A stretch of DNA of 64,000 nt from an uncultured Prevotella sp. (GCA_905236755.1 CAJOCR010000012.1:1-64000), one strand, 5' to 3'; positions 35,780 through 45,373 are shown, numbered from the stretch's first letter. The notes: a model not told the origin generated them from the letters alone. Translations and numbers: made by a program.

Positions 35780-37039
35780 ATGACAGATTTAAGTATTTCA
35801 ATAGATACCATTTGGATGCTGCTTGCAGCAATGCTTGTATTCTTCATGCAGCCAGGATTTGCACTATGCGAAGCAGGATTTACCCGTAGTAAGAACACTG
35901 CAAACATTCTTTTCAAGAACTTCGTTGATTTCATGTTTGGTTCTATCTTATTCTGGTTCATCGGCTTCGGCTTTATGTTTGGTTCTGATGGTCAAGGGTT
36001 TATCGGTATGCCAAACTTTGGCGACATCTCTTTCTATAAGAGTGATGCTGGTCTGCCAACAGAAGGATTCCTTATTTTCGAAACCGTTTTCTGTGCTACA
36101 TCAGCAACAATCGTTTCAGGAGCCATGGCAGAGAGAACAAAGTTCTCAATGTATTGTATCTACTCTCTCTTCATATCATTATTTATCTATCCTGTAGAAG
36201 GTCACTGGACATGGGGAGGCGGTTGGCTTTGCAATGCTGACGAGACAAGTTTCATGATGACTCATTTCGGAGCTATCTTCCACGACTTCGCAGGTAGTGC
36301 CATTGTGCATTCTGTAGGTGGTGTACTTGCTTTGATTGGCGCAATCTTCCTTGGCCCTCGTCTTGGTAAGTATCGTAAGGATGGTAGCAGTAACGCTATT
36401 CCTGGTCACAACCTTACAATAGCAGCCCTTGGTGTGTTCATCCTATGGTTTGGATGGTTTGGTTTCAACCCTGGCTCTCAGCTTGCAGCAAGTGGCGAAG
36501 TAAACAGAGTTGCTATCTCTCACGTATTCCTCACCACTAACCTTGCAGCTGTAGCAGGAGGTATAGCTACTATGTTCATCACATGGTTCAGATACGGCAA
36601 GCCATCATTCTCACTCACCCTGAACGGTGTGCTAGCAGGATTGGTTGGTATCACAGCAGGATGCGACATGGTAAGTCCTGTTGGAGCAGTTATCATTGGT
36701 TTGGTTTGTGGTATCGCCCTACCATTCGGTATTGAATTTATTGATCAGAAACTACACATCGACGACCCTGTAGGTGCAAGTTCTGTTCATGGTATCTGCG
36801 GTATCATCGGTACTCTCCTTACAGGAGTATTCTCTCTTAGCGACGGTTGTCTCTACGGACACGGATTTGGATTCCTCGGTGCTCAGACATTCGGCATCAT
36901 CGTTATTGACCTCTGGGCTGCTGGCTGTGGTATCATCCTCTTCGGAACAGTCAAGAAGATTGCAGGTCTGCGTGTTGACAAGCGTATTGAAGAAGAAGGA
37001 CTCGACATCTATGAACATGGTGAGAGTTGCTATAACTAA
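35780..37039 (+). CDS. amt: ammonium transporter
   Basis: Eleven-helix trimeric ammonium channel of the Amt/MEP/Rh family. Hallmarks: WMLLAAMLVFFMQPGFALCEAGF, the signature HDFAGSAIVHSVGGVLALIGAIFLGPR, LGVFILWFGWFGFNPGSQ, and DPVGASSVHGICGIIGTLLTG with the pore histidine. 419 residues. A P-II protein gene directly upstream and an outer-membrane barrel gene 19 bases downstream form a likely operon for nitrogen scavenging. Confidence 0.95.
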   Translation: MTDLSISIDTIWMLLAAMLVFFMQPGFALCEAGFTRSKNTANILFKNFVDFMFGSILFWFIGFGFMFGSDGQGFIGMPNFGDISFYKSDAGLPTEGFLIFETVFCATSATIVSGAMAERTKFSMYCIYSLFISLFIYPVEGHWTWGGGWLCNADETSFMMTHFGAIFHDFAGSAIVHSVGGVLALIGAIFLGPRLGKYRKDGSSNAIPGHNLTIAALGVFILWFGWFGFNPGSQLAASGEVNRVAISHVFLTTNLAAVAGGIATMFITWFRYGKPSFSLTLNGVLAGLVGITAGCDMVSPVGAVIIGLVCGIALPFGIEFIDQKLHIDDPVGASSVHGICGIIGTLLTGVFSLSDGCLYGHGFGFLGAQTFGIIVIDLWAAGCGIILFGTVKKIAGLRVDKRIEEEGLDIYEHGESCYN

Positions 37040-37058
37040 AACATAATATTATAAGATC

Positions 37059-37751
37059 ATGAAAAAACATATTTTATGCCTTTTGGCTATGGTTGCGCCA
37101 GTAATAATGTGCGCACAGGATGAAATAGAAACGACCATTGGTGCTGATATCGTAAATCAGTATATATGGCGTGGACAAGAGTTAGGCGATGTGTCGGTAC
37201 AACCCACATTAGGTATTGCCTACAAAGGCGTATCGCTAACAGCATGGGGAAGTGTTGGTCTTTCTGATAAAGACGATACAAAAGAATTCGATATCACAGC
37301 TGCCTACACAATAGGTGGTTTCCATATTGGAGTTACCGATTATTGGTTCAATACCCCCAACGAGCGTTATTTCGCTTATGAAGCTCATAAAACATCTCAT
37401 GTGTTTGAAGCTAACACAGGTTATGATTTTGGAGTTGTTTCTCTTAACTGGTACACCATTTTCGCAGGTAATGACGGTGTGAACAAAGACGGTAAGCGAG
37501 CTTACTCATCATACTTTGAAGCTTCTGTGCCTTTCAAACTTGCTTCATGCGAGTGGACAGCAACAATAGGAGCAGTACCATACGCAACAAGTTTCTATGC
37601 CAACGCCAACGGCTTTGCCGTGACAAACGTAGGTATAAAGGCTACAAAAGACATAAAAATAAACGATCATTTCTGTATTCCAATCTTTGCAGGAATAACC
37701 GCAAATCCAAGTACTGAAAAAACATTTTTTATCTTTGGCTTATCCTTATAA
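37059..37751 (+). CDS. small outer-membrane beta-barrel protein in the amt operon
   Basis: Signal peptide (MKKHILCLLAMVAPVIMCAQ) followed by amphipathic strands typical of a small barrel: IETTIGADIVNQYIWRGQEL, VSLTAWGSVGLSDKDD, FDITAAYTIGGFHIGVTDYW, and a last strand ending FFIFGLSL. 230 residues. The IWRGxxLxxxVxxQP pattern is seen in TorF-like putative porins. Placement after glnK-amt suggests an outer-membrane entry route for ammonium or small nitrogen compounds, an inference from context only. Confidence 0.72.
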   Translation: MKKHILCLLAMVAPVIMCAQDEIETTIGADIVNQYIWRGQELGDVSVQPTLGIAYKGVSLTAWGSVGLSDKDDTKEFDITAAYTIGGFHIGVTDYWFNTPNERYFAYEAHKTSHVFEANTGYDFGVVSLNWYTIFAGNDGVNKDGKRAYSSYFEASVPFKLASCEWTATIGAVPYATSFYANANGFAVTNVGIKATKDIKINDHFCIPIFAGITANPSTEKTFFIFGLSL

Positions 37752-37764
37752 GAGCCTGTTTTTA

Positions 37765-37798
37765 AACCCCATGCTCCCAGGTATGGTCGCATGGGGTT
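37765..37798 (+). terminator. hairpin between the barrel gene and asnB
   Basis: AACCCCATGC (37765-37774) pairs perfectly with GCATGGGGTT (37789-37798). The T-run lies before rather than after the stem, so it could be an attenuator or processing site rather than a full terminator; asnB begins 32 bases later. Confidence 0.45.
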
Positions 37799-37829
37799 AT
37801 TATAAATAAACCAATAAAAGAAAAAATAT

Positions 37830-39572
37830 ATGTGTGGAATTGTATCAATTTTCAACATTCAGGAACAAACTCCTGAACTTAGACAAAAAGCATTGAGAAT
37901 GAGTCAGAAAATACGTCATCGCGGTCCTGACTGGAGTGGTATCTATTGCGGAGGAAGTGCTATCCTTGCTCACGAGCGATTGAGTATTGTTGACCCAGAA
38001 TCAGGCAAACAGCCCTTGTTTTCGCCCGATAAAAAAGAAGTATTGGCGGTAAATGGAGAGATTTACAATCATCAGAATATTCGCAAAACTTATTCTAACT
38101 ACTCATTTCAAACAGGAAGCGACTGCGAGGTTATCCTTGCTCTGTATCGTGACTGGAAAGCAAAAGGCAAGAATCCTGCCGAACTGCCAGCATTAATTGA
38201 ACAGCTCAGCGGCATCTTTGCGTTTGCTCTCTACGATGTAGAAGACGACTGCTTCCTTATTGCTCGCGACACCATCGGTGTTATCCCATTGTATATAGGA
38301 TATGACAACGATGGAAAAGTGTATGTAGCATCTGAACTTAAGGCTCTCGAAGGACAATGTGACAGCTATGAGCCTTTCTTGCCTGGACATTACGTTTATT
38401 CGGAGCGTAAGGATGCTTGCACAAAACCCGAGATGAAAAAATACTATTCACGCAAGTGGATGACAGAAACACCAGTCCCTAAACAGAAAGCCGAAACTAA
38501 AGCCGAGAAAGAATATAAAGAGAAATCAGCCGTTGAGGATATACGTGAAGCTCTTACCGATGCTGTTAAACGTCAGCTTATGAGCGATGTTCCCTATGGC
38601 GTTCTTCTCTCAGGTGGTCTTGACTCATCCGTTATCTCTGCCATTGCTGAGAAATACTCAGAACATCGTGTAGAGAACAATGGAGAAACAAAAGCATGGT
38701 GGCCCCGCCTTCATTCTTTTGCCGTAGGTCTTAAAGGAGCCCCCGACCTTGCCAAAGCCCGTCTTGTAGCCGAACACATCGGAACAGTACACCACGAAAT
38801 AAACTACACCATTCAGGAAGGTCTTGATGCCATCCGTGATGTAATCTATTTCATTGAGACCTATGACGTGACAACTGTCCGTGCCTCTACACCTATGTAT
38901 CTGCTTGCACGAGTCATCAAGTCAATGGGTATCAAGATGGTTCTCTCTGGTGAGGGAGCAGATGAAATCTTTGGAGGCTATCTGTATTTTCACAAGGCAC
39001 CTAATGCTGACGAGTTCCATAAGGAAACAGTAAGAAAACTCTCCAAACTATATATGTATGATTGTTTGAGAGCCAACAAGAGTCTTGCTGCATGGGGAGT
39101 AGAAGGACGTGTTCCTTTCCTCGACAAAGAGTTCCTCGATGTAGCAATGAATATTGATCCTGAGCTGAAAATGTGCCCAGGTGAAACTGTTGAAAAGAAA
39201 GTTGTACGTGAAGCATTCTCTGATATGCTTCCTGCCGAAGTAGCATGGCGACAGAAAGAGCAGTTCTCTGATGGAGTTGGCTACAGTTGGATTGACACGC
39301 TCAAACAGATTACAGCCTCTGCCGTTAGCGATGAGCAGATGGCACATGCTGCAGAGCGTTTCCCTATCAACCCACCACAGAACAAAGAAGAATACTATTA
39401 CCGTTCTATCTTTGCAGAACACTTCCCAAGTGACAGTGCTGCACGTTCTGTTCCTTCTATCCCAAGTGTAGCCTGTTCAACAGCCGAAGCCCTTGCGTGG
39501 GATGCCTCATTCAAGAATATCAACGACCCATCAGGTCGTGCAGTCAAGGGAGTACACGAAAAAGCTTATTAA
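37830..39572 (+). CDS. asnB: asparagine synthase (glutamine-hydrolysing)
   Basis: Transfers glutamine amide nitrogen to aspartate with ATP. N-terminal Ntn glutaminase (nucleophile Cys2 in MCGIVSIFNI; RHRGPDWSGI; LAHERLSIVDPESGKQPL; AVNGEIYNH), then the synthetase domain with PP-loop VLLSGGLDSSVISAIAEKY and the GEGADEIFGGYLYF segment. 580 residues. The C-terminus (PPQNKEEYYYRSIFAEHFP, STAEALAWDASF) matches AsnB. The extra linker around residue 225 (KQKAETKAEKEYKEK) is charged. Last gene of the glnK-amt block; strong terminator follows. Confidence 0.95.
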   Translation: MCGIVSIFNIQEQTPELRQKALRMSQKIRHRGPDWSGIYCGGSAILAHERLSIVDPESGKQPLFSPDKKEVLAVNGEIYNHQNIRKTYSNYSFQTGSDCEVILALYRDWKAKGKNPAELPALIEQLSGIFAFALYDVEDDCFLIARDTIGVIPLYIGYDNDGKVYVASELKALEGQCDSYEPFLPGHYVYSERKDACTKPEMKKYYSRKWMTETPVPKQKAETKAEKEYKEKSAVEDIREALTDAVKRQLMSDVPYGVLLSGGLDSSVISAIAEKYSEHRVENNGETKAWWPRLHSFAVGLKGAPDLAKARLVAEHIGTVHHEINYTIQEGLDAIRDVIYFIETYDVTTVRASTPMYLLARVIKSMGIKMVLSGEGADEIFGGYLYFHKAPNADEFHKETVRKLSKLYMYDCLRANKSLAAWGVEGRVPFLDKEFLDVAMNIDPELKMCPGETVEKKVVREAFSDMLPAEVAWRQKEQFSDGVGYSWIDTLKQITASAVSDEQMAHAAERFPINPPQNKEEYYYRSIFAEHFPSDSAARSVPSIPSVACSTAEALAWDASFKNINDPSGRAVKGVHEKAY

Positions 39573-39620
39573 CCTTAGCGTCATAGACTTCTATATCCTT
39601 GATTTAAAGAGAAGTCACAA

Positions 39621-39652
39621 AAATGAGGATGCAAATCTGCATCCTCATTTCA
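39621..39652 (+). terminator. asnB terminator
   Basis: AAATGAGGATGCA (39621-39633), loop AATC, TGCATCCTCATTT (39638-39650), T-rich tail. The following gap to 39802 has no ORF; AACAAGAAC (39664-39672) and GTTCTTGTT (39793-39801) are inverted copies flanking it. Confidence 0.85.
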
Positions 39653-39802
39653 TTTCTGTCCGCAACAAGAACGTTTAATCCCAATGCGTTGTATTCTCAA
39701 CAAGTTTTTCTGTCTCGACGTATAATTACCGCAAATTATCGTCAATTTTTCTCTGCATATTGGATAGCCCTTCCCTTTTGGAGGTCGAGTAGGTTCTTGT
39801 TC

Positions 39803-40981
39803 CTAATAGTATATCACATGTTGGTCACTACTTAGAGTTCCAAAGATTCCCCAACCATTTTCTATGTTGCTATATAGTCCTACAGGGGTGGTGTAAACAT
39901 CGTCTGTTGAAATTCGGAATAGCATATATGATTTCAGGAAATAATATAAATCCTGACTTATTGACTGTAAATCAACGATTACACGCGGATTCTTTCCAAA
40001 TCTTTTTCTGGTTTCAACAGTAAACGTATATTCCTGTCCATTAAACAGATGGTCATCAAAAACATTGGTCATGCCCGCTTTCATTCCCGCATAAGATTTT
40101 GTTAGCTGGCTGTCCATAAAGATAATGTCATCCGACGTGAATAAATCTGATATATTGTAGTATTCATGTGAATATCCAGGAAGCATTTCTTCTTCTCCCT
40201 CGGCTACTCCACGTATTCTTAACCTGTAAAAATTATGCATTGAAGGATCATCTTTTATCTTCATAGTGATAAGCATTACCGTATCAACTCCGAATTCCTC
40301 ACGTGGGTCACCATAGGTGAGTGAGCCGTCATATTCATTTTCTTTATTGAGGATTTCTGTTTTTACAATGTCTATTTTTTGTGGCGTTTCCACCTTCGCT
40401 GTTGCATATACATCCTTATAATCTGGAGCTTTTACACTTATTGCAATATTATCTCCTTCCTTAGGGATATAATCACAGGAATAATCATACGGACTCTCCG
40501 TGTTATAATGCAAAGTATATCTATCTTTGTTATTGACTAAAATTTCTGCAGTTGCATCTTTTATAACAATTTGAGAACGATATAAAGAATCTATTTCTTT
40601 ATAATAAGCTGAATAATTTGAAAATATCATCTTCGGGTTATCGTTCACTGTGAAGCTTCTTGATATTTTCAAAGAAAAAGGATCATTAGGTATCGCAACT
40701 GCATACACCGCAATGCCATTCTCGTATTGGGTGTTAAACTCTATCTCCTTCTCACAACTTGTAAAAAGGGCAATAATTAAAATTGGAAAACATATAGCAG
40801 CCTCCCCCATCCCCCTCCGATAGGAGTGGGCTAACCAACTGGAGAAATCTTGCATATACAAAACGAGTGTTCTTTCTTCTGCATTTTGTCCTTTGACAAT
40901 AGCTTTTGAGAGGGCAAATAAGAGTATTCTTATAACTTCTTGAATATAAGAGAAGTTGAGTTTGTGAGATGAAATTTTCAT
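39803..40981 (-). CDS. DUF4249 lipoprotein with repeat-derived N-terminal extension
   Basis: Bacteroidetes outer-membrane-associated lipoprotein of the DUF4249 family, usually encoded after a TonB receptor as here (ATG four bases from the receptor stop). Family features: FTSCEKEIEFNTQYENGIAVYAVAIPNDPFSLKISRSF, a beta-sandwich body, and SDDIIFMDSQLTKSY. The lipobox (IIALFTSC) should follow a short signal peptide, yet the frame has about 60 residues before it (LSKAIVKGQNAEERTLVLYM and others). Removing them joins MKI to AICFPILIIALFTSC, an ideal lipoprotein signal, so a 170-180 bp insertion after the third codon is the simplest reading. Translation may also start at an ATG supplied by the insert (40810). 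Confidence 0.75.
   Translation of the reverse strand: MKISSHKLNFSYIQEVIRILLFALSKAIVKGQNAEERTLVLYMQDFSSWLAHSYRRGMGEAAICFPILIIALFTSCEKEIEFNTQYENGIAVYAVAIPNDPFSLKISRSFTVNDNPKMIFSNYSAYYKEIDSLYRSQIVIKDATAEILVNNKDRYTLHYNTESPYDYSCDYIPKEGDNIAISVKAPDYKDVYATAKVETPQKIDIVKTEILNKENEYDGSLTYGDPREEFGVDTVMLITMKIKDDPSMHNFYRLRIRGVAEGEEEMLPGYSHEYYNISDLFTSDDIIFMDSQLTKSYAGMKAGMTNVFDDHLFNGQEYTFTVETRKRFGKNPRVIVDLQSISQDLYYFLKSYMLFRISTDDVYTTPVGLYSNIENGWGIFGTLSSDQHVIYY
40797..40972. repeat. probable inserted repeat element at the 5' end of the DUF4249 gene
   Basis: Contains a G/C-rich palindromic end (AGCCTCCCCCATCCCCCTCC and CGATAGGAGTGGGCTAACC) resembling the arms at 32685-32865, and an AT-rich remainder without conserved protein features. 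The boundaries are inferred from the interrupted signal peptide, so they are approximate. Confidence 0.45.
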
Positions 40982-40984
40982 AGC

Positions 40985-43411
40985 TTAAAACTTTTGCGTA
41001 ATACTTATTGATGGCATAAATGGGAATGGACAAATGCCTTTTAATACAGCCTGATTATTACTGTAACCAATATATACATTGCTTATGTTATACTGGTTAT
41101 AAACATTATATACACCTATTCCCAATATTGTTTCACCAAGCTTATGCTTTATAGACAAGTTTGTATTGATGTCAAGATGATGGGTATCCGGCAACTTGAA
41201 ATCGTTGATATTGCGGAATGTATGGAATGTTTGGGCAACACCTGTGTCATTATTGAATTTTTCTCTATAAATATTAGTACCTTTAGTGTTCATCCAACCG
41301 ATAACGGAAAACAAAGTCTCTCCATAAGCAATAACAGGAATGCTATTATATTTTTCGCAAAAACTCTGTCCATAGGTTATTGCGTATGGCACAGTACCTC
41401 TTCTTCCTGTTTGATAACTCCATGATGCACTAATATCAAGCGCCACTTTGCTTGATAGCGTAAAATGATGGCTTACGTTTAATGAAAGGTTATTCCTACG
41501 GTCGGTTGATGCATAGAACTCCTTTCCACCATTCAGTTCATCACCTGGACGATCGAATTTGCGTAATGCCTTCGACCATGTATATGACAGCCAGCCTGTA
41601 GTTTTACCTATTTTCTTTTCTATAAGCAATTCTACACCATAACTTCTGCCTTTTCCCAAAGCAACAATTTCTTGCCAGTTCTGGTCGTTTACAAAATAAG
41701 TAGCACCATTTCTATATTCCAAAACATTATCCAATGTCTTGTAGTAACCTTCAGCAGCAATATTAAAACCACAGATATCATAATTCAACCCTAATCCGTA
41801 AAGATTACTTTTCATCAGAGGAATATCTTTTGTTATAGGCACCCAAATATCACTTGGCATAACTAAATTGTTTGTCACAAGACGATGAATGCCCTGAGTC
41901 ATATTTGAGTATGATGCTTTTACAGATAGTCTGTCGGTTATTAGGTATCGTAATGAAGCACGTGGTTCTACTGCAAAATATGACTTACCTGTAACATTAT
42001 ACATACCGAAGCGAATACCATAGTTTAGCTTCAACTTGCTTAATATGGAAAAATCATCTTCTGCATAGAGTGTAAGATTATTTATGTATAGCTCCTCACC
42101 ACTTTTATAGTCAACATGTTCTTGTGTTATTTTATATTGAGGGTCAAGTAGCGAGACATCTCCATCATAGTTTAGTCCTCCAGCAAACCGTTGTATCTCG
42201 GAATCCTTGAACACTTTGGTATATGGTGCAAGCCATTGACGTGACAATTTTAATCCATAACGCAGGTCGTGTGTATTTCCTATGCTGAATAAAGCATCGG
42301 CAGTTAGTGCAAGGTCTTTAATACCCGAATGTGATGTGATGCTGTTTTTCTCGTTGCGTAAATAATACAATCTATACAGGTCGTTTATCTTATCATCAAT
42401 AGTGTTTTTGATAGATAAATCATATAGATACTGACTGTAGTTGATATTAATGTTCAAACGATGGTTGGAGTTGAAAAATGTGGTATAATATATGCTTGTA
42501 AGCAGATTATTCCATTTGCTCTCACTTGTTGTTGAGCGATAGCCTTCTTCACATGACTGCATGGATGTCAGCACACGTGGGTCGTCTATAGTGTTTTCGT
42601 ACTTGTAGTTTTGTGTAGGCGATTCGTTGTTGGTGTCGTTTCCATAATAGAACAATACAGAAAAACGGTTCTGCTCATTAAACTTATGAACCACCTTTGC
42701 TGTAATGTCGTAATATCCCATGTTTGAATAAGGCTGCAATGCTGCAGGACGGTCGTAATAGTGTTTCAGTACTGGCTTTGCTATAAGGTTGAAATACGAC
42801 ATTCTCGCTGCAACATTAAAAGAAGTATGTCCTTTCCAAATTGGTCCTTCTGCCTGCATACGACCAGAAAGCATGCCAAGACTAAGCAAACCATGATATT
42901 TGTTAAAGTCTCCTTCCTTTATTCCAACATCAATAACACTTGATAATCGTGAACCATAACGAGCCGGGAAGGCTCCTCTGTAGAAATTTATATTTTGCAC
43001 AACATCGGGATTAATTGCGCTTACATATCCTTGTAAGTGTTCTGCATTATATAATGCCGAACCATCGAGAGTGATATAGTTCTGGTCGTAATCACCACCA
43101 CGCACAAAAACACCTGCCGTTCCTTCTGTTCCCGACTGAACACCTGGGAATTTTTGAAGAGATTTCAATACATCAGGGTCGCCAAAGAATACGGGAACTG
43201 ACATTATTTGCTGTTGGTTTATAGACACAGCACTCATCTGCGATGACTTCACACCAAAATTATTTCTGCTGCCATATACAACAACATTTTCGAGTTGTAC
43301 CTCCTTTGCCAACTTGCCACTATCAGCAGGGGCAACATGCTTGCTGTTAAGCGTTGTTGCCCCCATCGATAATGTTATAAAGGAGAAAAATACAAAGAGT
43401 TTTTTCCTCAT
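40985..43411 (-). CDS. TonB-dependent outer-membrane receptor (DUF4249-paired type)
   Basis: An 808-residue TonB-dependent receptor. Signal peptide (to about residue 18), short linker, then plug motifs VQLENVVVYGSRNNFGVKSS, DVLKSLQKFPGVQSGTEGTA and GVFVRGGDYDQNYITLDGSALYNAEHLQG, followed by a barrel ending FPFMPSISITQKF with terminal Phe. The usual N-terminal CarboxypepD-like domain is absent. Substrate unknown. It forms part of a six-gene leftward operon, 13 bases after a small lipoprotein gene and just before the DUF4249 gene. Confidence 0.9.
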   Translation of the reverse strand: MRKKLFVFFSFITLSMGATTLNSKHVAPADSGKLAKEVQLENVVVYGSRNNFGVKSSQMSAVSINQQQIMSVPVFFGDPDVLKSLQKFPGVQSGTEGTAGVFVRGGDYDQNYITLDGSALYNAEHLQGYVSAINPDVVQNINFYRGAFPARYGSRLSSVIDVGIKEGDFNKYHGLLSLGMLSGRMQAEGPIWKGHTSFNVAARMSYFNLIAKPVLKHYYDRPAALQPYSNMGYYDITAKVVHKFNEQNRFSVLFYYGNDTNNESPTQNYKYENTIDDPRVLTSMQSCEEGYRSTTSESKWNNLLTSIYYTTFFNSNHRLNININYSQYLYDLSIKNTIDDKINDLYRLYYLRNEKNSITSHSGIKDLALTADALFSIGNTHDLRYGLKLSRQWLAPYTKVFKDSEIQRFAGGLNYDGDVSLLDPQYKITQEHVDYKSGEELYINNLTLYAEDDFSILSKLKLNYGIRFGMYNVTGKSYFAVEPRASLRYLITDRLSVKASYSNMTQGIHRLVTNNLVMPSDIWVPITKDIPLMKSNLYGLGLNYDICGFNIAAEGYYKTLDNVLEYRNGATYFVNDQNWQEIVALGKGRSYGVELLIEKKIGKTTGWLSYTWSKALRKFDRPGDELNGGKEFYASTDRRNNLSLNVSHHFTLSSKVALDISASWSYQTGRRGTVPYAITYGQSFCEKYNSIPVIAYGETLFSVIGWMNTKGTNIYREKFNNDTGVAQTFHTFRNINDFKLPDTHHLDINTNLSIKHKLGETILGIGVYNVYNQYNISNVYIGYSNNQAVLKGICPFPFMPSISITQKF

Positions 43412-43424
43412 TACCTATACTTTA

Positions 43425-43982
43425 TTACGGAATAATAGCTTTATATACCATTCTTGCATATAGAGAATTCAAATCAAATTCAGGTATTTCATCCTCCCTT
43501 TTTTCTTCCATAATAATACGTCCAGAATTCTTTGATAAGTCTATTGCAATAACAGTATAGGTTCTTGTTAATATTCCAGAATAACTTGAAGCGTAATTGT
43601 ATTTTCTTTCTGCTATTACTTGCTTCCCTGAAACAGAGTAAGTCCATTCATCAAAAATGGTATTTAATAGATTATCCAACGTTCCGTCTTTATGAATTTT
43701 TGTTGGCAAGCCATGGATATCTGTTTTCTCAGAAACCTTATGATTATCATAATAGAAACAATATTCACGCTCCCACTCATAACTGTTAAGGGCATTAACA
43801 AGTTGTTCTTGAGTATAATTAAGATTAGCATCAACAAGAATACCATTTTCTAAGAACACTTTTCCCTTACCATCTTGCACGCGTGTTACCCTGTTAGGGG
43901 CTTTATCATAGTCATCACTTTTACTGCAAGAAACACACATTATTGTGAACAGGGCAAAAACAAAATATAGTAAATTTTTCAT
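43425..43982 (-). CDS. small lipoprotein, tandem paralogue 2
   Basis: A 185-residue lipoprotein: signal MKNLLYFVFALFTIMCVSC, then SKSDDYDKAPN and a shared block (TRVQDGKGKVFLENG, VDANLNYTQEQLVNALNSYE, WEREY) nearly identical to the neighbouring gene. The C-terminal half (WTYSVSGKQVIAERKYNYAS; DLSKNSGRIIMEE; SLYARMVYKAIIP) is alignable but more diverged and reads like a small beta-barrel of the lipocalin-like type. The start at 43982 is preferred to 44015 because the signal peptide begins there. Function unknown. Confidence 0.7.
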   Translation of the reverse strand: MKNLLYFVFALFTIMCVSCSKSDDYDKAPNRVTRVQDGKGKVFLENGILVDANLNYTQEQLVNALNSYEWEREYCFYYDNHKVSEKTDIHGLPTKIHKDGTLDNLLNTIFDEWTYSVSGKQVIAERKYNYASSYSGILTRTYTVIAIDLSKNSGRIIMEEKREDEIPEFDLNSLYARMVYKAIIP

Positions 43983-43993
43983 ATCATATATTT

Positions 43994-44545
43994 TTAAGGA
44001 ATGATAGCTTTCCAAACCATTCTTGCATATAAAGATGAAGTATTGAAGCCTTCAACATCATTATTAATTTTTTCATCCATAACTATACGCCCAGAGTTAT
44101 TTGACATATCAAGAGAAATAACTGTAAATGTCTTCGATGTAGGTCCTGCACTTGACCAAACATTAACTTTTAAATTTGCAGTTATTTTTTTTCCAGATAT
44201 AGAGAATGTCCAAATATCATCAGGAGTAACATAAGCATCTTCTATTATACCGTTTGTATGTATCTTTGTAGGTAAGCAATCAATCTCTTTTTTATCAGAA
44301 ATCCAATTGTTATCATAATAGAAAGAATATTCACGTTCCCATTCATAACTATTAAGAGCATTAACAAGTTGCTCTTGAGTATAATTGAGATTTGCATCTA
44401 CAAAAGTTCCATTTTCCAAGAACACTTTTCCCTTACCATCTTGCACACGCGTAATGATATTGGGATTTTCCTCAATATCATTACTTTTTTCACATGAAAC
44501 AGATACGAGCACCATTGAAAGTGCAATTAACAATATTTTTCTCAT
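43994..44545 (-). CDS. small lipoprotein, tandem paralogue 1
   Basis: A 183-residue lipoprotein (signal MRKILLIALSMVLVSVSC) and the duplicate of the next gene downstream. Both share TRVQDGKGKVFLENG, the VDANLNYTQEQLVNALNSYE block, WxxSxSGKxxxA, NSGRIxMxEK and SLYARMVxKAIIP. The DNA of the N-terminal half is also strongly conserved, indicating a recent tandem duplication or conversion. Its start overlaps the hydrolase-like gene stop by four bases, implying translational coupling with that gene. Function unknown. Confidence 0.7.
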   Translation of the reverse strand: MRKILLIALSMVLVSVSCEKSNDIEENPNIITRVQDGKGKVFLENGTFVDANLNYTQEQLVNALNSYEWEREYSFYYDNNWISDKKEIDCLPTKIHTNGIIEDAYVTPDDIWTFSISGKKITANLKVNVWSSAGPTSKTFTVISLDMSNNSGRIVMDEKINNDVEGFNTSSLYARMVWKAIIP

Positions 44546-45357
44546 CTTCTATCAATTACAAAAGTATCACCAGAAAATTCACCTATTAACTCATTAAATT
44601 TGTTGTAGAAATACAAATATATTTCATAAATACCAGTTTTTGTAAATGTTATATTTAGACCATTTCCTAAAGTTTCATTTATTATAGCACGTCCATCTTC
44701 CACAGCATCATCCCCTTTTGGATTAAGAATTGTATATTCCATTCTTATATTATTTGAATAATTTATTGTCGCCATGTAATAACTAGACGTGTTTTTAATA
44801 GTTACATCGTCACAATTTATGCGACCATATATTACTTCTGGAACAATATGACAATAGTACTTTCTTTCATTCATTTTATCATATGGGCCATAATTGGGAG
44901 CATGTCGCATTAAAGGCCATGATCCCCATTTTGATTCATACATACCTTTTACAGTTGGCGAGACTATAGCAGAGTGATCTGAATTATAATAAAAAACTTT
45001 AACTGCATTTTGCTCTGTTGTTTCTGAATAATAATCATCTGTCCAATATTTAGAAATATTAGGTTTTCCATCTGTCTTTTGTTTCATCCAGCACACAATA
45101 GAACCACCGTCAGAAATATTCCAAGCAAAACTGTGGCAGTTATATTTTATAGAAGCATCATTCAAAAAAGTTGCATTTGGAAACATGGTGCGACATTCTT
45201 CATTCATCTCTTGGATATAGTCATCTTCTAAATCATTTTCATAAATTGTAACATTTATGGCTTGCCCACCTTTTGTGTATATAGTCGTATATGTTTGAGC
45301 AAAGCTATTAATTATGTAGAAAGCTATAATAACAGTAATAATAATTTTCTTTTTCAT
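44542..45357 (-). CDS. secreted protein with papain-fold (NlpC/P60- or CHAP-like) hydrolase features
   Basis: Signal peptide MKKKIIITVIIAFYIINSFAQ. The segment ASIKYNCHSFAWNISDGGS gives a Cys74-His75 pair at the start of a helix, followed by KVFYYNSDHSAIVSP with His128 and ESKWGSWPLMRHAPNYGPYD. This order (NCHSxAW ... DHSA ... SKWGxxPLxxH) is typical of cysteine peptidase/amidase-like domains in uncharacterised secreted proteins. From about residue 185 a beta-sandwich-like domain follows (IRMEYTILNPKGDDAVED; GIYEIYLYFYNKFNELIGEF). About 271 residues. Enzyme activity is an inference. It lies between two lipoprotein genes in one operon. Confidence 0.5.
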   Translation of the reverse strand: MKKKIIITVIIAFYIINSFAQTYTTIYTKGGQAINVTIYENDLEDDYIQEMNEECRTMFPNATFLNDASIKYNCHSFAWNISDGGSIVCWMKQKTDGKPNISKYWTDDYYSETTEQNAVKVFYYNSDHSAIVSPTVKGMYESKWGSWPLMRHAPNYGPYDKMNERKYYCHIVPEVIYGRINCDDVTIKNTSSYYMATINYSNNIRMEYTILNPKGDDAVEDGRAIINETLGNGLNITFTKTGIYEIYLYFYNKFNELIGEFSGDTFVIDRR

Positions 45358-45373
45358 AGATCTTTTGATTAAG

